In this document: one piece after another, positions 8,237 to 16,817 of the stretch
How the letters are laid out: each line of letters starts with the position of its first letter
Position numbering within the stretch: the first letter of the stretch is position 1
The notes under the pieces: generated by a model
What the model was told of the DNA's origin: nothing
The model's input: only the letters and a program-made list of their open reading frames with translations
Databases searched by the model: none
Made by a program: the position numbers and the translations under genes
Source: an uncultured Christensenellaceae bacterium
GTDB taxonomy: Bacteria; Bacillota; Clostridia; Christensenellales; Christensenellaceae
Direction of reading: 5' to 3'
Assembly (NCBI GenBank): GCA_934373295.1
Contig: CAKROK010000009.1
Coordinates: forward strand, 1-44,852
Length of the DNA: 44,852 nt

Positions 8237-8794
8237 TCACTTCGGCAAAAACTTGCTTAAACAGTGCTCAAATTCGCCGTTAAGCATGGTAAAAAAGTCG
8301 TCTATCACGATTTCGCGCCTATCGGGCAAGCCCTTTTCTATCCACTCGATGAGCAGCCCCGTCGTCATTATCGAAAACATCCTGCTCACGAACTCCGCCT
8401 TACCCTCGGGCAGACGGTCGTATTTCGAATAATTCTCCGCAAATTTAAAGAACGTCTTAAACAGATTTCTCTGTAAAAACAGCTCATACTGCGTCCTGTT
8501 CTGCGCGTCATAGCCATGCAGCACGAGCTTTCTGTTCTGCGTGAAAAAGTCGACAAGGCGGCCTACGCTGCCCTGCCAATTCGCCCCGCTTCCCTCTTTC
8601 GCAAGAAATTCCTCGATCTTATCCATGAGATTATACTCCATGAGATCGTATATATCATTGAAGTAATAGTAAAACGTCTGCCTGTTGACGCCGCACTCCT
8701 CGACCAGCTTGGTCACCGTAATCTTGCCTATCGGCATGGATATGAGCATCTTCGTGAACGTGTCGGCGATCAGTTTTTTGGTATAATTCTTCAT
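8237..8794 (-). CDS. TetR-family transcriptional regulator (DhaS-like)
   Basis: The 185-residue protein opens with a TetR helix-turn-helix: KITVTKLVEECGVNRQTFYYYFNDIYDLMEY at about residues 23-53. The C-terminal half has the helical pattern of the TetR_C group found with DhaS and other Firmicute regulators, including IMTTGLLIEWIEKGLP near 150-165. The ligand is unknown. Its own promoter contains an inverted repeat in the spacer (8847-8859), suggesting autorepression. No efflux pump or metabolic gene is divergent from it, so targets may lie elsewhere. GGAGG is 5 bases from the ATG. The stop meets the queH stop as TGATCA, so both transcripts must run into the opposite gene. Confidence 0.85.
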   Translation of the reverse strand: MKNYTKKLIADTFTKMLISMPIGKITVTKLVEECGVNRQTFYYYFNDIYDLMEYNLMDKIEEFLAKEGSGANWQGSVGRLVDFFTQNRKLVLHGYDAQNRTQYELFLQRNLFKTFFKFAENYSKYDRLPEGKAEFVSRMFSIMTTGLLIEWIEKGLPDRREIVIDDFFTMLNGEFEHCLSKFLPK

Positions 8795-8841
8795 AGGCCT
8801 CCGAAAAAATCAAATAAAAAGACAAAAATCCAATTAAGCCA

Positions 8842-8870
8842 ATTATAGCAAATATTGCTCATTCATGCAA
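8842..8870 (-). promoter_or_regulatory. tetR promoter with putative TetR operator in the spacer
   Basis: On the minus strand TTGCAT (8870-8865) and TATAAT (8847-8842) are 17 bases apart. Within the spacer, AGCAA-ATA-TTGCT (8847-8859) is an inverted repeat of five-base arms around a 3-base centre, well placed to block polymerase. Confidence 0.6.
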
Positions 8871-8906
8871 ACAAAAACCGCCCATGCTTTATAAAAGTCG
8901 GGCGGT
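8871..8906 (-). terminator. Terminator of the response regulator-kinase-mscL operon
   Basis: ACCGCCC (8877-8883) pairs with GGGCGGT (8900-8906), a perfect 7-base stem. On the minus strand it is followed by TTTTTGT. It closes the operon just after mscL and abuts the tetR promoter. Confidence 0.8.
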
Positions 8907-8913
8907 CAAACGA

Positions 8914-9339
8914 TCACTCTTTTATCTCGTCAACATCCAAAATCGACGTGCAATGCGGGCAGCGCGTCGCCTCGTCAGGTATCTCCGAGCAGCAGTACGG
9001 GCATTTTCTCTTGGGAGCGGGTTCTTCCTTGGGCTTTCTCACGCGGTTTATCGCCTTGACCAAAAAGAACATGACTATCGCGACCACGAAAAATGTGACT
9101 ATCGCGCTGATAAGCGTACCAAAGCCTATTACGGGGGCGTTTTCACCCGTGCCTACCGTGATGTTCCACGCGTCGTAGTTTATCCCGCCCGTTATTATCG
9201 ATACGATGGGCAGAAAGATGTTTTGCGTCAGCGCGGTGACTATCGCCGTAAAGGACGAGCCTATCACGAGGCCCACCGCCATGTCTATCACGTTGCCCTT
9301 AACGGCAAATTCCTTAAATTCTCCTATTATCTTTTTCAT
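8914..9339 (-). CDS. mscL: Large-conductance mechanosensitive channel MscL with C-terminal zinc ribbon
   Basis: This 141-residue protein opens with the MscL signature FKEFAVKGNVIDMAVGLVIGSSFTAIV (first pore-lining helix, residues about 7-33). It has a short external loop and a second membrane helix at about 78-98. MscL pentamers open under membrane tension to release solutes on osmotic downshock. The C-terminal bundle is replaced or extended by a double CxxC ribbon (CPYC...CPHC, about 114-130), likely zinc binding. The ATG overlaps the kinase stop as ATGA, so it is co-transcribed and coupled to the two-component system. Confidence 0.93.
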   Translation of the reverse strand: MKKIIGEFKEFAVKGNVIDMAVGLVIGSSFTAIVTALTQNIFLPIVSIITGGINYDAWNITVGTGENAPVIGFGTLISAIVTFFVVAIVMFFLVKAINRVRKPKEEPAPKRKCPYCCSEIPDEATRCPHCTSILDVDEIKE

Positions 9340-10793
9340 CCGTTCTCCTCCATATCGGCATTTTCGCCGTTTTCATCGTATAGCTTCAGTTCAAACCAGA
9401 ACACAGAGCCTTCGCCCACCGTGCTTTGTACGCCGTACTTTCCGCCGTGCAGCTCTATCACCCTGCGCACTATGGATAAGCCCAGTCCCGTGCCTATCTG
9501 CGCGCGCTTGTGGGATTTATCCAGCTTATAATACCTATCCCAGATGTACTTCAGCTTTTCAGGCTCGATGCCCTCGCCCGTATCCCTTATCTCGATGCGC
9601 ACGTTGTCGCCAACTATGCGCTCGCTTATCTCCACGCGCTTATCCTCGCCCGTGTAATTCACAGCGTTATTCACGAGGTTGTATATGACCTGGTCTATCT
9701 TCGCGCGGTCGGCATATACGAGCGCACTGCCCTGCGATTTAAACGTTATCACGTAGTTTTGCTGTTCGATGAGCTTTTGATATCTCGTGAGCGTCTGTGA
9801 GACGGCGGACGTCAAGTCAAAGACCTCTCTCTCCAGCTTCTGCGCGCCCGCTTGCAGCTTGGATACGTCGAGCAGGTCGTTCACGAGCGATGTCAGCCGC
9901 GTCGATTCGTCTATTATGACCTGCATATTTTCCGGCGTCTGTTCGCCCGGGATGTCCCTCACTACCTCGGCATATCCCGTTATCATGGTGAGCGGCGTGC
10001 GCAGATCGTGTGAAATATTCGCCAAAAGCTCTCGGCGCAGGTTCTCCACCTTTGAAAGCTCTACCTCGGCATAGTTCAACGTCTCGCCCAGCTCCTCGAC
10101 CTCTCTATATCCCTTTGTGGTAAAGTCGATGTCGTAATCGCCCTGCGCAAGCAGCTTCGCGGAATCGTTGAGCTTTTCAATGGGCTTGGCCGTGCGCCGC
10201 GACAATATGAGCGCCAGCACAAACGCAAGCACGAGCAATATCCCGGATACGAAATAAAGCTCCATCTTGAGCGTATCGACCGTCGCGCCCACGGGCGATA
10301 TCGTGGATTCTATCAAAAGCAGCTTACCGTCCGTTATCACGGAAAAAATTATCGTCTCTATTCCCGCGTCCCGCCGTTTTAACTGGATTTTGCCGAATTC
10401 ATCGAGTATGCCCTCCTGATAAACGGGGGTTATATTAAGCAGCTTTTCGCCGCCCGCCTCCTCGGTATTCTGATAAATTTGCAGTATGAGCGGATAGGTC
10501 AGGCGGTGGACGATGCACGTCGGCGAGACGCACGCGTCCGTTACGTCCATTATAGTCCCGTCGAAAATGCGGATGCACACGTCATAGCGCTCCGCAAGCC
10601 CCTCGACATAGCTTTCGTCCATGTTCTCCACGACCGAATGCGCGCAGTCCTTTACGGACGATATCTTTATGTGCTGATATATTTGCTGTAAAAAAACGGT
10701 CTGAAGCAGCCACAGCAGCACGAGCATTACCGCCGTGAACGCCGCAAAATAGCCAAAGACCTTTAATTTGATGCTGGTTGACTTATTCCTCAA
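9336..10793 (-). CDS. Sensor histidine kinase (HAMP, HisKA, HATPase)
   Basis: 485 residues: membrane helix 1 at about 11-34, an extracytoplasmic sensor of about 145 residues, membrane helix 2 at about 181-198, HAMP linker about 195-247, HisKA with the phosphoacceptor in NISHDLRTPLTM (His262), and a HATPase_c domain with N box NLVNNAVNYTG, G1 DTGEGIEP and G2 GTGLGLSI. It phosphorylates the response regulator encoded just upstream. Its start is a TTG inside the regulator's last codons (11-base overlap), with GGTGGG about 8 bases before. The signal is unknown; the coupled mscL suggests envelope or osmotic stress. Confidence 0.93.
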   Translation of the reverse strand: MRNKSTSIKLKVFGYFAAFTAVMLVLLWLLQTVFLQQIYQHIKISSVKDCAHSVVENMDESYVEGLAERYDVCIRIFDGTIMDVTDACVSPTCIVHRLTYPLILQIYQNTEEAGGEKLLNITPVYQEGILDEFGKIQLKRRDAGIETIIFSVITDGKLLLIESTISPVGATVDTLKMELYFVSGILLVLAFVLALILSRRTAKPIEKLNDSAKLLAQGDYDIDFTTKGYREVEELGETLNYAEVELSKVENLRRELLANISHDLRTPLTMITGYAEVVRDIPGEQTPENMQVIIDESTRLTSLVNDLLDVSKLQAGAQKLEREVFDLTSAVSQTLTRYQKLIEQQNYVITFKSQGSALVYADRAKIDQVIYNLVNNAVNYTGEDKRVEISERIVGDNVRIEIRDTGEGIEPEKLKYIWDRYYKLDKSHKRAQIGTGLGLSIVRRVIELHGGKYGVQSTVGEGSVFWFELKLYDENGENADMEENG

Positions 10794-11448
10794 AGCGATA
10801 GCCCACCCCTCGCAGAGTCACTATATGGTCGCGGTATTTTCCGAGACGGGAGCGCAGCAGCTTGATATGCGTATCAAGCGTCCTGTCGTCGCCGTAAAAG
10901 TCATAGCCCCAGACATTGTTCAATATCTTGTCGCGCGTGAGCGCAATATTGGCGTTTTTGGTGAGGTATACGAGCAGGTCATACTCCTTGGGGGAAAGCT
11001 CCGCCTTCTGCCCGTCTACCGTCACGACATGCGCGGAATAGTCTATTTTAAGCCCGCCGAAGTCCTTCACCTCGTTATTTGATGTCTTTTTCGACCTGTT
11101 TATGACGGCGTTTACCCTCATCATGAGCTCGCGCGGTGAAAAGGGCTTAACGACATAGTCATCCACGCCCACCTCAAAGCCGTGGATGCGGTCGTATTCC
11201 TCCCCTCTCGCAGAGAGCATTATTATGGGAACGTCCTTTGTCTTTAAGATCTCCCTCGCCGCGGAAAAGCCGTCCAGCTCGGGCATCATCACATCCATTA
11301 TTATGAGGTCAAAATCCACTGCGCGGCAAAGCTCGACAGCCTCCATGCCGTCGCACGCCTCCGTGACCTTGTAGTTTTCAAATTCAGCGTATTTTCTTAT
11401 CATTGAGCGAATTTTAGGCTCATCGTCAACGACCAGTAAATGATACAT
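10783..11448 (-). CDS. OmpR/PhoB-family response regulator
   Basis: 221 residues. The receiver domain has acidic residues Asp8/Asp9, phosphoacceptor Asp52 in IIMDVMMPELDG, and the conserved Lys in VVKPFSP. The C-terminal winged helix covers residues about 130-220 (AELSPKEYDLLVYLTKNANIALTRDKILNNVWGY). It would bind direct or inverted repeats and control transcription with the coupled kinase. ACGGAGG lies 7 bases before the ATG. An 8+4+8 inverted repeat at 11466-11485 just upstream may be an autoregulatory site. It follows ftsW with a 74-base gap, so read-through from the division cluster is possible. Confidence 0.93.
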   Translation of the reverse strand: MYHLLVVDDEPKIRSMIRKYAEFENYKVTEACDGMEAVELCRAVDFDLIIMDVMMPELDGFSAAREILKTKDVPIIMLSARGEEYDRIHGFEVGVDDYVVKPFSPRELMMRVNAVINRSKKTSNNEVKDFGGLKIDYSAHVVTVDGQKAELSPKEYDLLVYLTKNANIALTRDKILNNVWGYDFYGDDRTLDTHIKLLRSRLGKYRDHIVTLRGVGYRFEE

Positions 11449-11465
11449 AGGCTTGTCCTCCGTAA

Positions 11466-11485
11466 ATTATCATATAAATGATAAT
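11466..11485. promoter_or_regulatory. Perfect inverted repeat upstream of the response regulator gene
   Basis: ATTATCAT, ATAA, ATGATAAT form 8-base arms around a 4-base centre, 17 bases before the start codon. It may be a regulator-binding site or an RNA hairpin ahead of the ribosome site. There is no adjoining T-run, so it is not a classic terminator. Confidence 0.45.
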
Positions 11486-11522
11486 CGTTCAATGTGTATG
11501 TGACGTGACTGTTATTTAAAAA

Positions 11523-12905
11523 TTAGATCTTCCACTCGCGGCTTTTTTGCGCGGGGTTTTCGCGCTTTGCGCGCTTGGGGGCATCCTCCTGCGTCTGCAC
11601 GTTGCGCCGCTCCTTATTGTCATTTCTTATGAGCTTTAACGGCGGGGTCGCCACGCCCTGCTTTGATACGTTTAACAAAATGCCCATCATGCACATGAAT
11701 ATCACGACGCTCGTTCCGCCGTAGCTCACAAAGGGCAGAACCACGCCCGTGTTGGGCAGTACGCTCGTCGCGACGCCTATGTTGAGCACGACCTGTATAG
11801 CGAATATCGCCGTGACGCCCGTCGCCAGCAGCTTTCCCGTCAAATCAGGCGCATTTTGTGCGATCTTAACGCCACGCCAAATGATATACGCATATAGGCC
11901 TATCACGCAGATGCACCCGAAAAGCCCCAATTCCTCCGCGATTATCGCGAATATGAAGTCCGTCTCACCCAGCGACAGCCAGAGGTATTTCTGAATGGAG
12001 TTTCCCAGCCCCTTTCCGAAAAGCCCGCCCGTACCTATCGCGTAAAGCGACTGCTGGACCTGCCACTTTTTATCCCTGTCCACCTCATCATAGGGCAGAC
12101 CGAGCGTCTCCTTTAATACGTTTATCCACGAGCTTATTCTATCCACTCTGTAGCTCGCGAAGAACATGATCAATATCAGCCCCGCGCCGATTATGCCGAT
12201 TACGACAAGAAGCTGCTTTATATCAAACCCGCCCACGAATATCATGGACAAAAACAGCAGAGTATAGCAGATTATCGCGGAGAAATTCCTCTGAAAATAC
12301 GTTATTACGCATATCGCCGCCCACACGCCGACATAGGGCAGAAAGTTCCTGCTAAAGCGCATCACCTTTCGCGGGTTTGCGCCGATGTCACAGCCCATGT
12401 ATATTATCATCGCCGCCTTCATGGGTTCCGCGGGCATGAGCGTTATGCCGAATACCCTTATCCACCTCGATGAATCGTTCGTGGACGAGCCTATTCCGGG
12501 CACGAACACGAGCACGGACAGCACAAATCCCAGCACCAATATCCAGAAATACGTGCGCTTATACATGGGAATGGGCGCGTTGAACGTGTTTTTCTTTATG
12601 CAGTAAAAGCGGTGATAGTCAAAATGCGCAAGACCGAGCATGAACACAAAGCCCGCCGCGACGAATATGAACTGTTTTATGAAGAAATACTCCGAGCTGC
12701 CGCTGGAGGCATTTCTGTATTCGGATGCATAATAACTCGAGCTGAAAACCATAACGAGGCCCAAGGCAATGAGCAATATCACAGGCACCAAAAGCAGGTA
12801 GTCTATCGTCTTTTTATAGACCACGCGCGTTTCGCGCACAGAGTGCGCCCTGTTTTCGCCGTCCCTGCGGCGCCTTCTTTCCTCAAGCGACGTTATGTTT
12901 CCCAT
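11523..12905 (-). CDS. ftsW: FtsW lipid II polymerase (SEDS family)
   Basis: The 460-residue protein has about ten membrane segments and SEDS hallmarks: the extracytoplasmic GIGSSTNDSSRWI region, GETDFIFAIIAEELGLFG, and the late loop NIGVATSVLPNTGVVLPFVSYGGTS. FtsW polymerises glycan from lipid II at the septum together with a class B penicillin-binding protein. Its place after murD in the division cluster supports FtsW rather than RodA; SpoVE, a sporulation paralogue, is the other option. The cytoplasmic tail (about 420-460) is charged and ends in EWKI. It starts 7 bases after murD, with GGAG 9 bases from the ATG. Confidence 0.9.
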   Translation of the reverse strand: MGNITSLEERRRRRDGENRAHSVRETRVVYKKTIDYLLLVPVILLIALGLVMVFSSSYYASEYRNASSGSSEYFFIKQFIFVAAGFVFMLGLAHFDYHRFYCIKKNTFNAPIPMYKRTYFWILVLGFVLSVLVFVPGIGSSTNDSSRWIRVFGITLMPAEPMKAAMIIYMGCDIGANPRKVMRFSRNFLPYVGVWAAICVITYFQRNFSAIICYTLLFLSMIFVGGFDIKQLLVVIGIIGAGLILIMFFASYRVDRISSWINVLKETLGLPYDEVDRDKKWQVQQSLYAIGTGGLFGKGLGNSIQKYLWLSLGETDFIFAIIAEELGLFGCICVIGLYAYIIWRGVKIAQNAPDLTGKLLATGVTAIFAIQVVLNIGVATSVLPNTGVVLPFVSYGGTSVVIFMCMMGILLNVSKQGVATPPLKLIRNDNKERRNVQTQEDAPKRAKRENPAQKSREWKI

Positions 12906-12912
12906 TTAAAGA

Positions 12913-14259
12913 TTACTCCAGGCTCTTTGCTATCTGCTTAAAGACCTCTCCGCGCTGTTCAAAGCACTTAAACATATCCCAGCTCGCGCACGCGGGCGAA
13001 AGCAATACGTTTTCTCCCTCACCGGCAAGCTCATACGCCTTTTTGACGGCCTGCTCGAATGTATCAACAAGCGCATAGGACGTAAATCCCGCCTTATCCG
13101 CAGCCGCCTTTATCTTCATCTTAGTCGCACCCAATATGACGACGCTCTTGATGTTTTTAGTAAAGGACGCGAAAAGCTCGTCAAACTCACTACCCTTGTC
13201 GTATCCGCCGAGTATGAGTACCGTGGGCGCCTTCATCGCGGCGATCGCCTTCATGGTCGCGTCCGGGTTCGTGCCCTTGCTGTCGTTTATGAACATCACG
13301 CCGTGGACCGTCCCCACGAACTCTATCCTGTGCTCAACGCCCTTGAACGTCTTTAGCGTATGCGCGACTACATCCGCGCTCACGCCCATGCACATCGACA
13401 ATGCAGTCGCGGCGAGCGCGTTTTCGAGATTATGCTCACCGGGGATGTATACGTCGTCCGCCGCGCACACATCCGCGAAAAAGTCTCCGTTTTTAAATAC
13501 TATGCGGCCGTCCTTGACAAAAGCACCCTCGACCTCTTCATTATGAGAAAACCAGAGCAGCTTTGCATTTTTAATATTACACGCCTGTTCACTCGCGAGC
13601 TTATCGTCCTTGTTGAGTATAGCATAGTCCTTTTCCGTCATGTTTTCAAACATGCGCATCTTGCAGGCCGTGTAGTATTCCATCGTGCCGAAGCGGTTCA
13701 GGTGATCCTCTGTGACGTTTAAAAGCGCCGCCGCACGCGGATGGAAGGTGTCTATCGTCTCAAGCTGGAGCGCTGCCGTCTCCGCGACTATCACATCCCC
13801 CGCCTTTGTCTCAAGGGAATGTTCGCATATGGGCGTGCCGATGTTTCCCAAAACGAACGTATTTTTGCCCGCGTTTTTAAATATCTCGCCTGTTAGCGCG
13901 GTCGTGGTGGTCTTTCCGTTCGTGCCGCTTATGCACACGAAATCCGCCTGAGCCGTCAGGTAACCCAGCTCGATCTCCGCAATGACTGGCTTTTTAAGCT
14001 CCTTTGCGAGGTCGACAAACGGGAGCTTCACGGGGACTCCCGGGCTCATCACTAAAATATCCGCCTCGCGCACGACCTCGCAGGGATCCGCCTCAAAGCG
14101 CAGTATGCAGCCCTCCTCAACGCCCTTTAGGTCAAAGCTCTTTTGCGGCTTCGCGTCATATAAAATGACCGTCGCGCCCAGTTTTTTTAACAGCTTTGCC
14201 GCGGAAATGCCGCTTGCGGCCATGCCCACGACCATTACTCTTTTATCCTTAAAATCCAT
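12913..14259 (-). CDS. murD: UDP-N-acetylmuramoylalanine--D-glutamate ligase
   Basis: This 448-residue Mur ligase has an N-terminal Rossmann-like domain (VMVVGMAASGISAAKLLKKLG), the ATP loop SGTNGKTTTTAL at about 109-120, the central motifs NVTEDHLNRFG and EHNLENALAA, and a C-terminal domain with FINDSKGTNPDAT and SPACASWDMF. It adds D-glutamate to UDP-MurNAc-L-Ala in the cytoplasm. It lies between mraY (13-base gap) and ftsW (7-base gap) in the division cluster. GAGAGG precedes the ATG. Confidence 0.96.
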   Translation of the reverse strand: MDFKDKRVMVVGMAASGISAAKLLKKLGATVILYDAKPQKSFDLKGVEEGCILRFEADPCEVVREADILVMSPGVPVKLPFVDLAKELKKPVIAEIELGYLTAQADFVCISGTNGKTTTTALTGEIFKNAGKNTFVLGNIGTPICEHSLETKAGDVIVAETAALQLETIDTFHPRAAALLNVTEDHLNRFGTMEYYTACKMRMFENMTEKDYAILNKDDKLASEQACNIKNAKLLWFSHNEEVEGAFVKDGRIVFKNGDFFADVCAADDVYIPGEHNLENALAATALSMCMGVSADVVAHTLKTFKGVEHRIEFVGTVHGVMFINDSKGTNPDATMKAIAAMKAPTVLILGGYDKGSEFDELFASFTKNIKSVVILGATKMKIKAAADKAGFTSYALVDTFEQAVKKAYELAGEGENVLLSPACASWDMFKCFEQRGEVFKQIAKSLE

Positions 14260-14272
14260 AGCCTTTTACCTC

Positions 14273-15251
14273 TCAATATGAAAGTCCGAGCAGCACGAGC
14301 AGACAGAGCATCGCCGTGATTATCATATACATCGCGACGATCTTCGTCTCATGAATGCCGCAGAGCTCGAAGTGATGATGCAGAGGCGCCATCTTGAACA
14401 CGCGCTTTTTGGTGCGCTTATAGTGCGCGACCTGTATTATGCAGGAAAGAGACGAAAGCACGTACATCAGCCCCATCACGGGTATAATTATCTGAAGTCG
14501 GCTGATAATTGCGAGCATGGACAGCGCGCCGCCCAAAAAGAACGCGCCCGTATCGCCCATGAACACCTTTGCGGGATATGCGTTATAGCGCAAAAAGCCC
14601 AATATGCCGCCCGTCAGCGCCGCGGCGAATATCATCAAGTCACGCGACCACGTAAATGTGGAAATCAGCCCTAAGAATATCACGGCGAACGTCGCGGAGT
14701 TTATCACGCTCACGCCGCCCGCGAGACCGTCGAGGCCGTCCGTGAGGTTGACGCTGTTCGTAAGCGCCATCAGGAAGAATATGTTAAACGGGATGTAGAA
14801 CCAGCCGAAATCCACATTTATATCCGCAATGGGGATATAGATGTTGCTGCCGATAGCCGTGTCGAGATACGCATAGACGGATATCAACGCGCCGAAAACG
14901 AACTGCAATATCAGCTTCTGCTTGGGCGTGAGTCCCTCGCTCCTGTGCTTTAATACGATTATCATGTCGTCGATAAGACCTATCAGCCCATATGCGAGCG
15001 CGCCTATGAGCGCAAACCATGCGTAAAACGTCTCCTTGCCCAAAAACACGAGCATCGCCGCGATAACGCCTATCATTATCATGACGCCGCCCATGGTGGG
15101 CGTTCCCTCTTTTTTGAGGTGAGCCTGCGGGCCGTCTTACGTGCTGACCTGCCTTGTGCTTTTTAAGCGCAGGTATTATGAATCTGCCCGAGATGACCGC
15201 CGCCGCAAATGCGATAAACACGGCGGATACTATAATTCTTAAATTTGTCAT
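14273..15251 (-). CDS. mraY: Phospho-MurNAc-pentapeptide transferase MraY, interrupted by a frameshift
   Basis: Two frames together give a normal-length MraY (about 320 residues). From the ATG at 15251 the first frame reads MTNLRIIVSAVF and a first membrane helix, through KAGQHVR. The family continuation DGPQAHLKKEGTPTMGG is found only in the next frame, from 15136 onward. Later motifs are intact: NSVNLTDGLDGLAGG, DDMI and the histidine-rich APLHHHFELCG. MraY makes lipid I from UDP-MurNAc-pentapeptide and undecaprenyl phosphate. The shift lies between about 15134 and 15140, equal to loss of 2 (or 5) bases or gain of 1. A TAA sits directly before the GAC codon in the second frame. As the gene is essential, a sequencing or assembly indel is the likeliest cause. 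Confidence 0.85.
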
Positions 15252-15331
15252 ACGTTCCCTCTTATAATATCATTTAAAATGTCTAAAACGCCCAAAAGAG
15301 CACTCCGTTATGGCGTACTCTTTTATATGCG

Positions 15332-16777
15332 TTATCTTCCCAACTCATCCAGCAGCTCGCTCACCACGACCTTTTCATCGAACGGGTGCTTCACGCCGCA
15401 GATCTCCTGATAATCCTCATGCCCCTTGCCGCAAAGGACTATGACGTCGTCCTTTTGGGCGTGCTCAAGGGCGTATTTTATGGCATCCCGCCTGTTTTCA
15501 ATCCTTATATACTGCCCGCCTGATTTTTCCAGTCCGGGGATTATCATGTCGATTATCTCCTCCGGGTCCTCATAGCGCGGGTTATCCGAGGTGACTATGG
15601 AGAAATCCGCAATTCTTCCCGATATCTCGCCCATTATCGGCCTTTTCAGCTTATCTCTGTTTCCGCCGCAGCCGAATATGCTCACGACGCGCCCCTTTGC
15701 GAAGCCCTTTACGGTCTTTAAAGTGCTTTCAAGGCTGTCAGGTGTGTGGCAATAGTCTAATATTATGCTGTAATCGCCGCCGCGCGTATCCAATCTCTGG
15801 AAGCGTCCCGCGACGCATTGCAGGCCGTTTATGCCTGCGTGGATGTCCTCGTCGTCGATGCCCAGCATTTTGCACATCGCCGCCGCGCCCAGCGTGTTAT
15901 ATACGGTGAATCTGCCCGGAATCGCGGAATCTATCTTGAGATCGCCGTATTTTGATATTGCGTCGTATTTGCAGCCGTGCGGCGTAAGCTCGATGTTCTG
16001 CGCCTTGAAATCCGCGTCGCTGTCTATGCCAAACGTATAGACCTTGCCCTTAGCGGCCTTTTCCATCACGCCCGCGTAGCTGTCGTCCGCATTTATTACG
16101 GAGATATCGCTCATGGTAAACAGCATCGCCTTTGCGTCCGCATATGCCTCCATCGTCTTGTGGAAGTCGAGGTGATCCTGCGTGAGGTTTGTGAAGATCG
16201 CTCCGGCAAAATGCAGCCCCGCCACTCTCTTTAACACGAGCGAATGCGACGAGACTTCCATTATGACGTCATCGCAGCCCTTCTCCACCATCTGCGCCAA
16301 AAGCGCCTGAAGGTCGATGGATTCGGGCGTCGTGCGCTCCGTGTGGATATGCTCGCTGCCTATCATGTTCTCTATCGTGCCGATGAGCCCGACCTTGCGT
16401 CCCAGCTTCTCCAGCACGTTTTTTATCATATATGTAGTCGAGGTCTTTCCGTTTGTGCCCGTTACGCCTATCAGACAGACCTTTTCGGACGGTCTGCCGT
16501 AAAAGTTCGCGGAGATCTCCGCCATCGCGAGGCGGTCGTCCTCCACCAATACCTGCGTACAGTCAAGCTCCAAAAGATGCGTGACCACGAGGCACACTGC
16601 GCCGTTCACGACGGCCGTAGGCGCGTATTTATGCCCGTCCGTCTTATATCCCTGAATGCAGAAGAACAGCCCGCCCGGGGTCACATTGCGCGAGTCGTTA
16701 TAAATGCCCGTGATGTCGATATCGGCTTGACCGTGTACCGTGCATTTGACGTCCTTTAAGAGTTCATTCAATTTCAT
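15332..16777 (-). CDS. murE: UDP-MurNAc-tripeptide synthetase MurE (meso-DAP type)
   Basis: 481 residues with an N-terminal MurE domain, ATP loop GVTGTNGKTSTTYM (about 109-122), the carbamylated-lysine region, NLTQDHLDFH, the C-terminal ligase domain with SIFGCGGNRDKLKRP, and SDNPRYEDPEEI. The DNPR motif is the recognised marker of meso-diaminopimelate specificity, so the wall is probably A1-gamma type. It follows the penicillin-binding protein gene and is separated from mraY by 80 bases where one would often find murF; no murF is present here. GGTGGA precedes the ATG. Confidence 0.96.
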   Translation of the reverse strand: MKLNELLKDVKCTVHGQADIDITGIYNDSRNVTPGGLFFCIQGYKTDGHKYAPTAVVNGAVCLVVTHLLELDCTQVLVEDDRLAMAEISANFYGRPSEKVCLIGVTGTNGKTSTTYMIKNVLEKLGRKVGLIGTIENMIGSEHIHTERTTPESIDLQALLAQMVEKGCDDVIMEVSSHSLVLKRVAGLHFAGAIFTNLTQDHLDFHKTMEAYADAKAMLFTMSDISVINADDSYAGVMEKAAKGKVYTFGIDSDADFKAQNIELTPHGCKYDAISKYGDLKIDSAIPGRFTVYNTLGAAAMCKMLGIDDEDIHAGINGLQCVAGRFQRLDTRGGDYSIILDYCHTPDSLESTLKTVKGFAKGRVVSIFGCGGNRDKLKRPIMGEISGRIADFSIVTSDNPRYEDPEEIIDMIIPGLEKSGGQYIRIENRRDAIKYALEHAQKDDVIVLCGKGHEDYQEICGVKHPFDEKVVVSELLDELGR

Positions 16778-16817
16778 ACAATTCCACCGACTTTCCTTTG
16801 AGTTATTGATGAATTTT

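Noticed and set aside
15120..15150. Programmed ribosomal frameshift in mraY
   Set aside because: No slippery heptamer, no stop in the first frame at the junction, no stimulatory structure evident; mraY is not known to use one.
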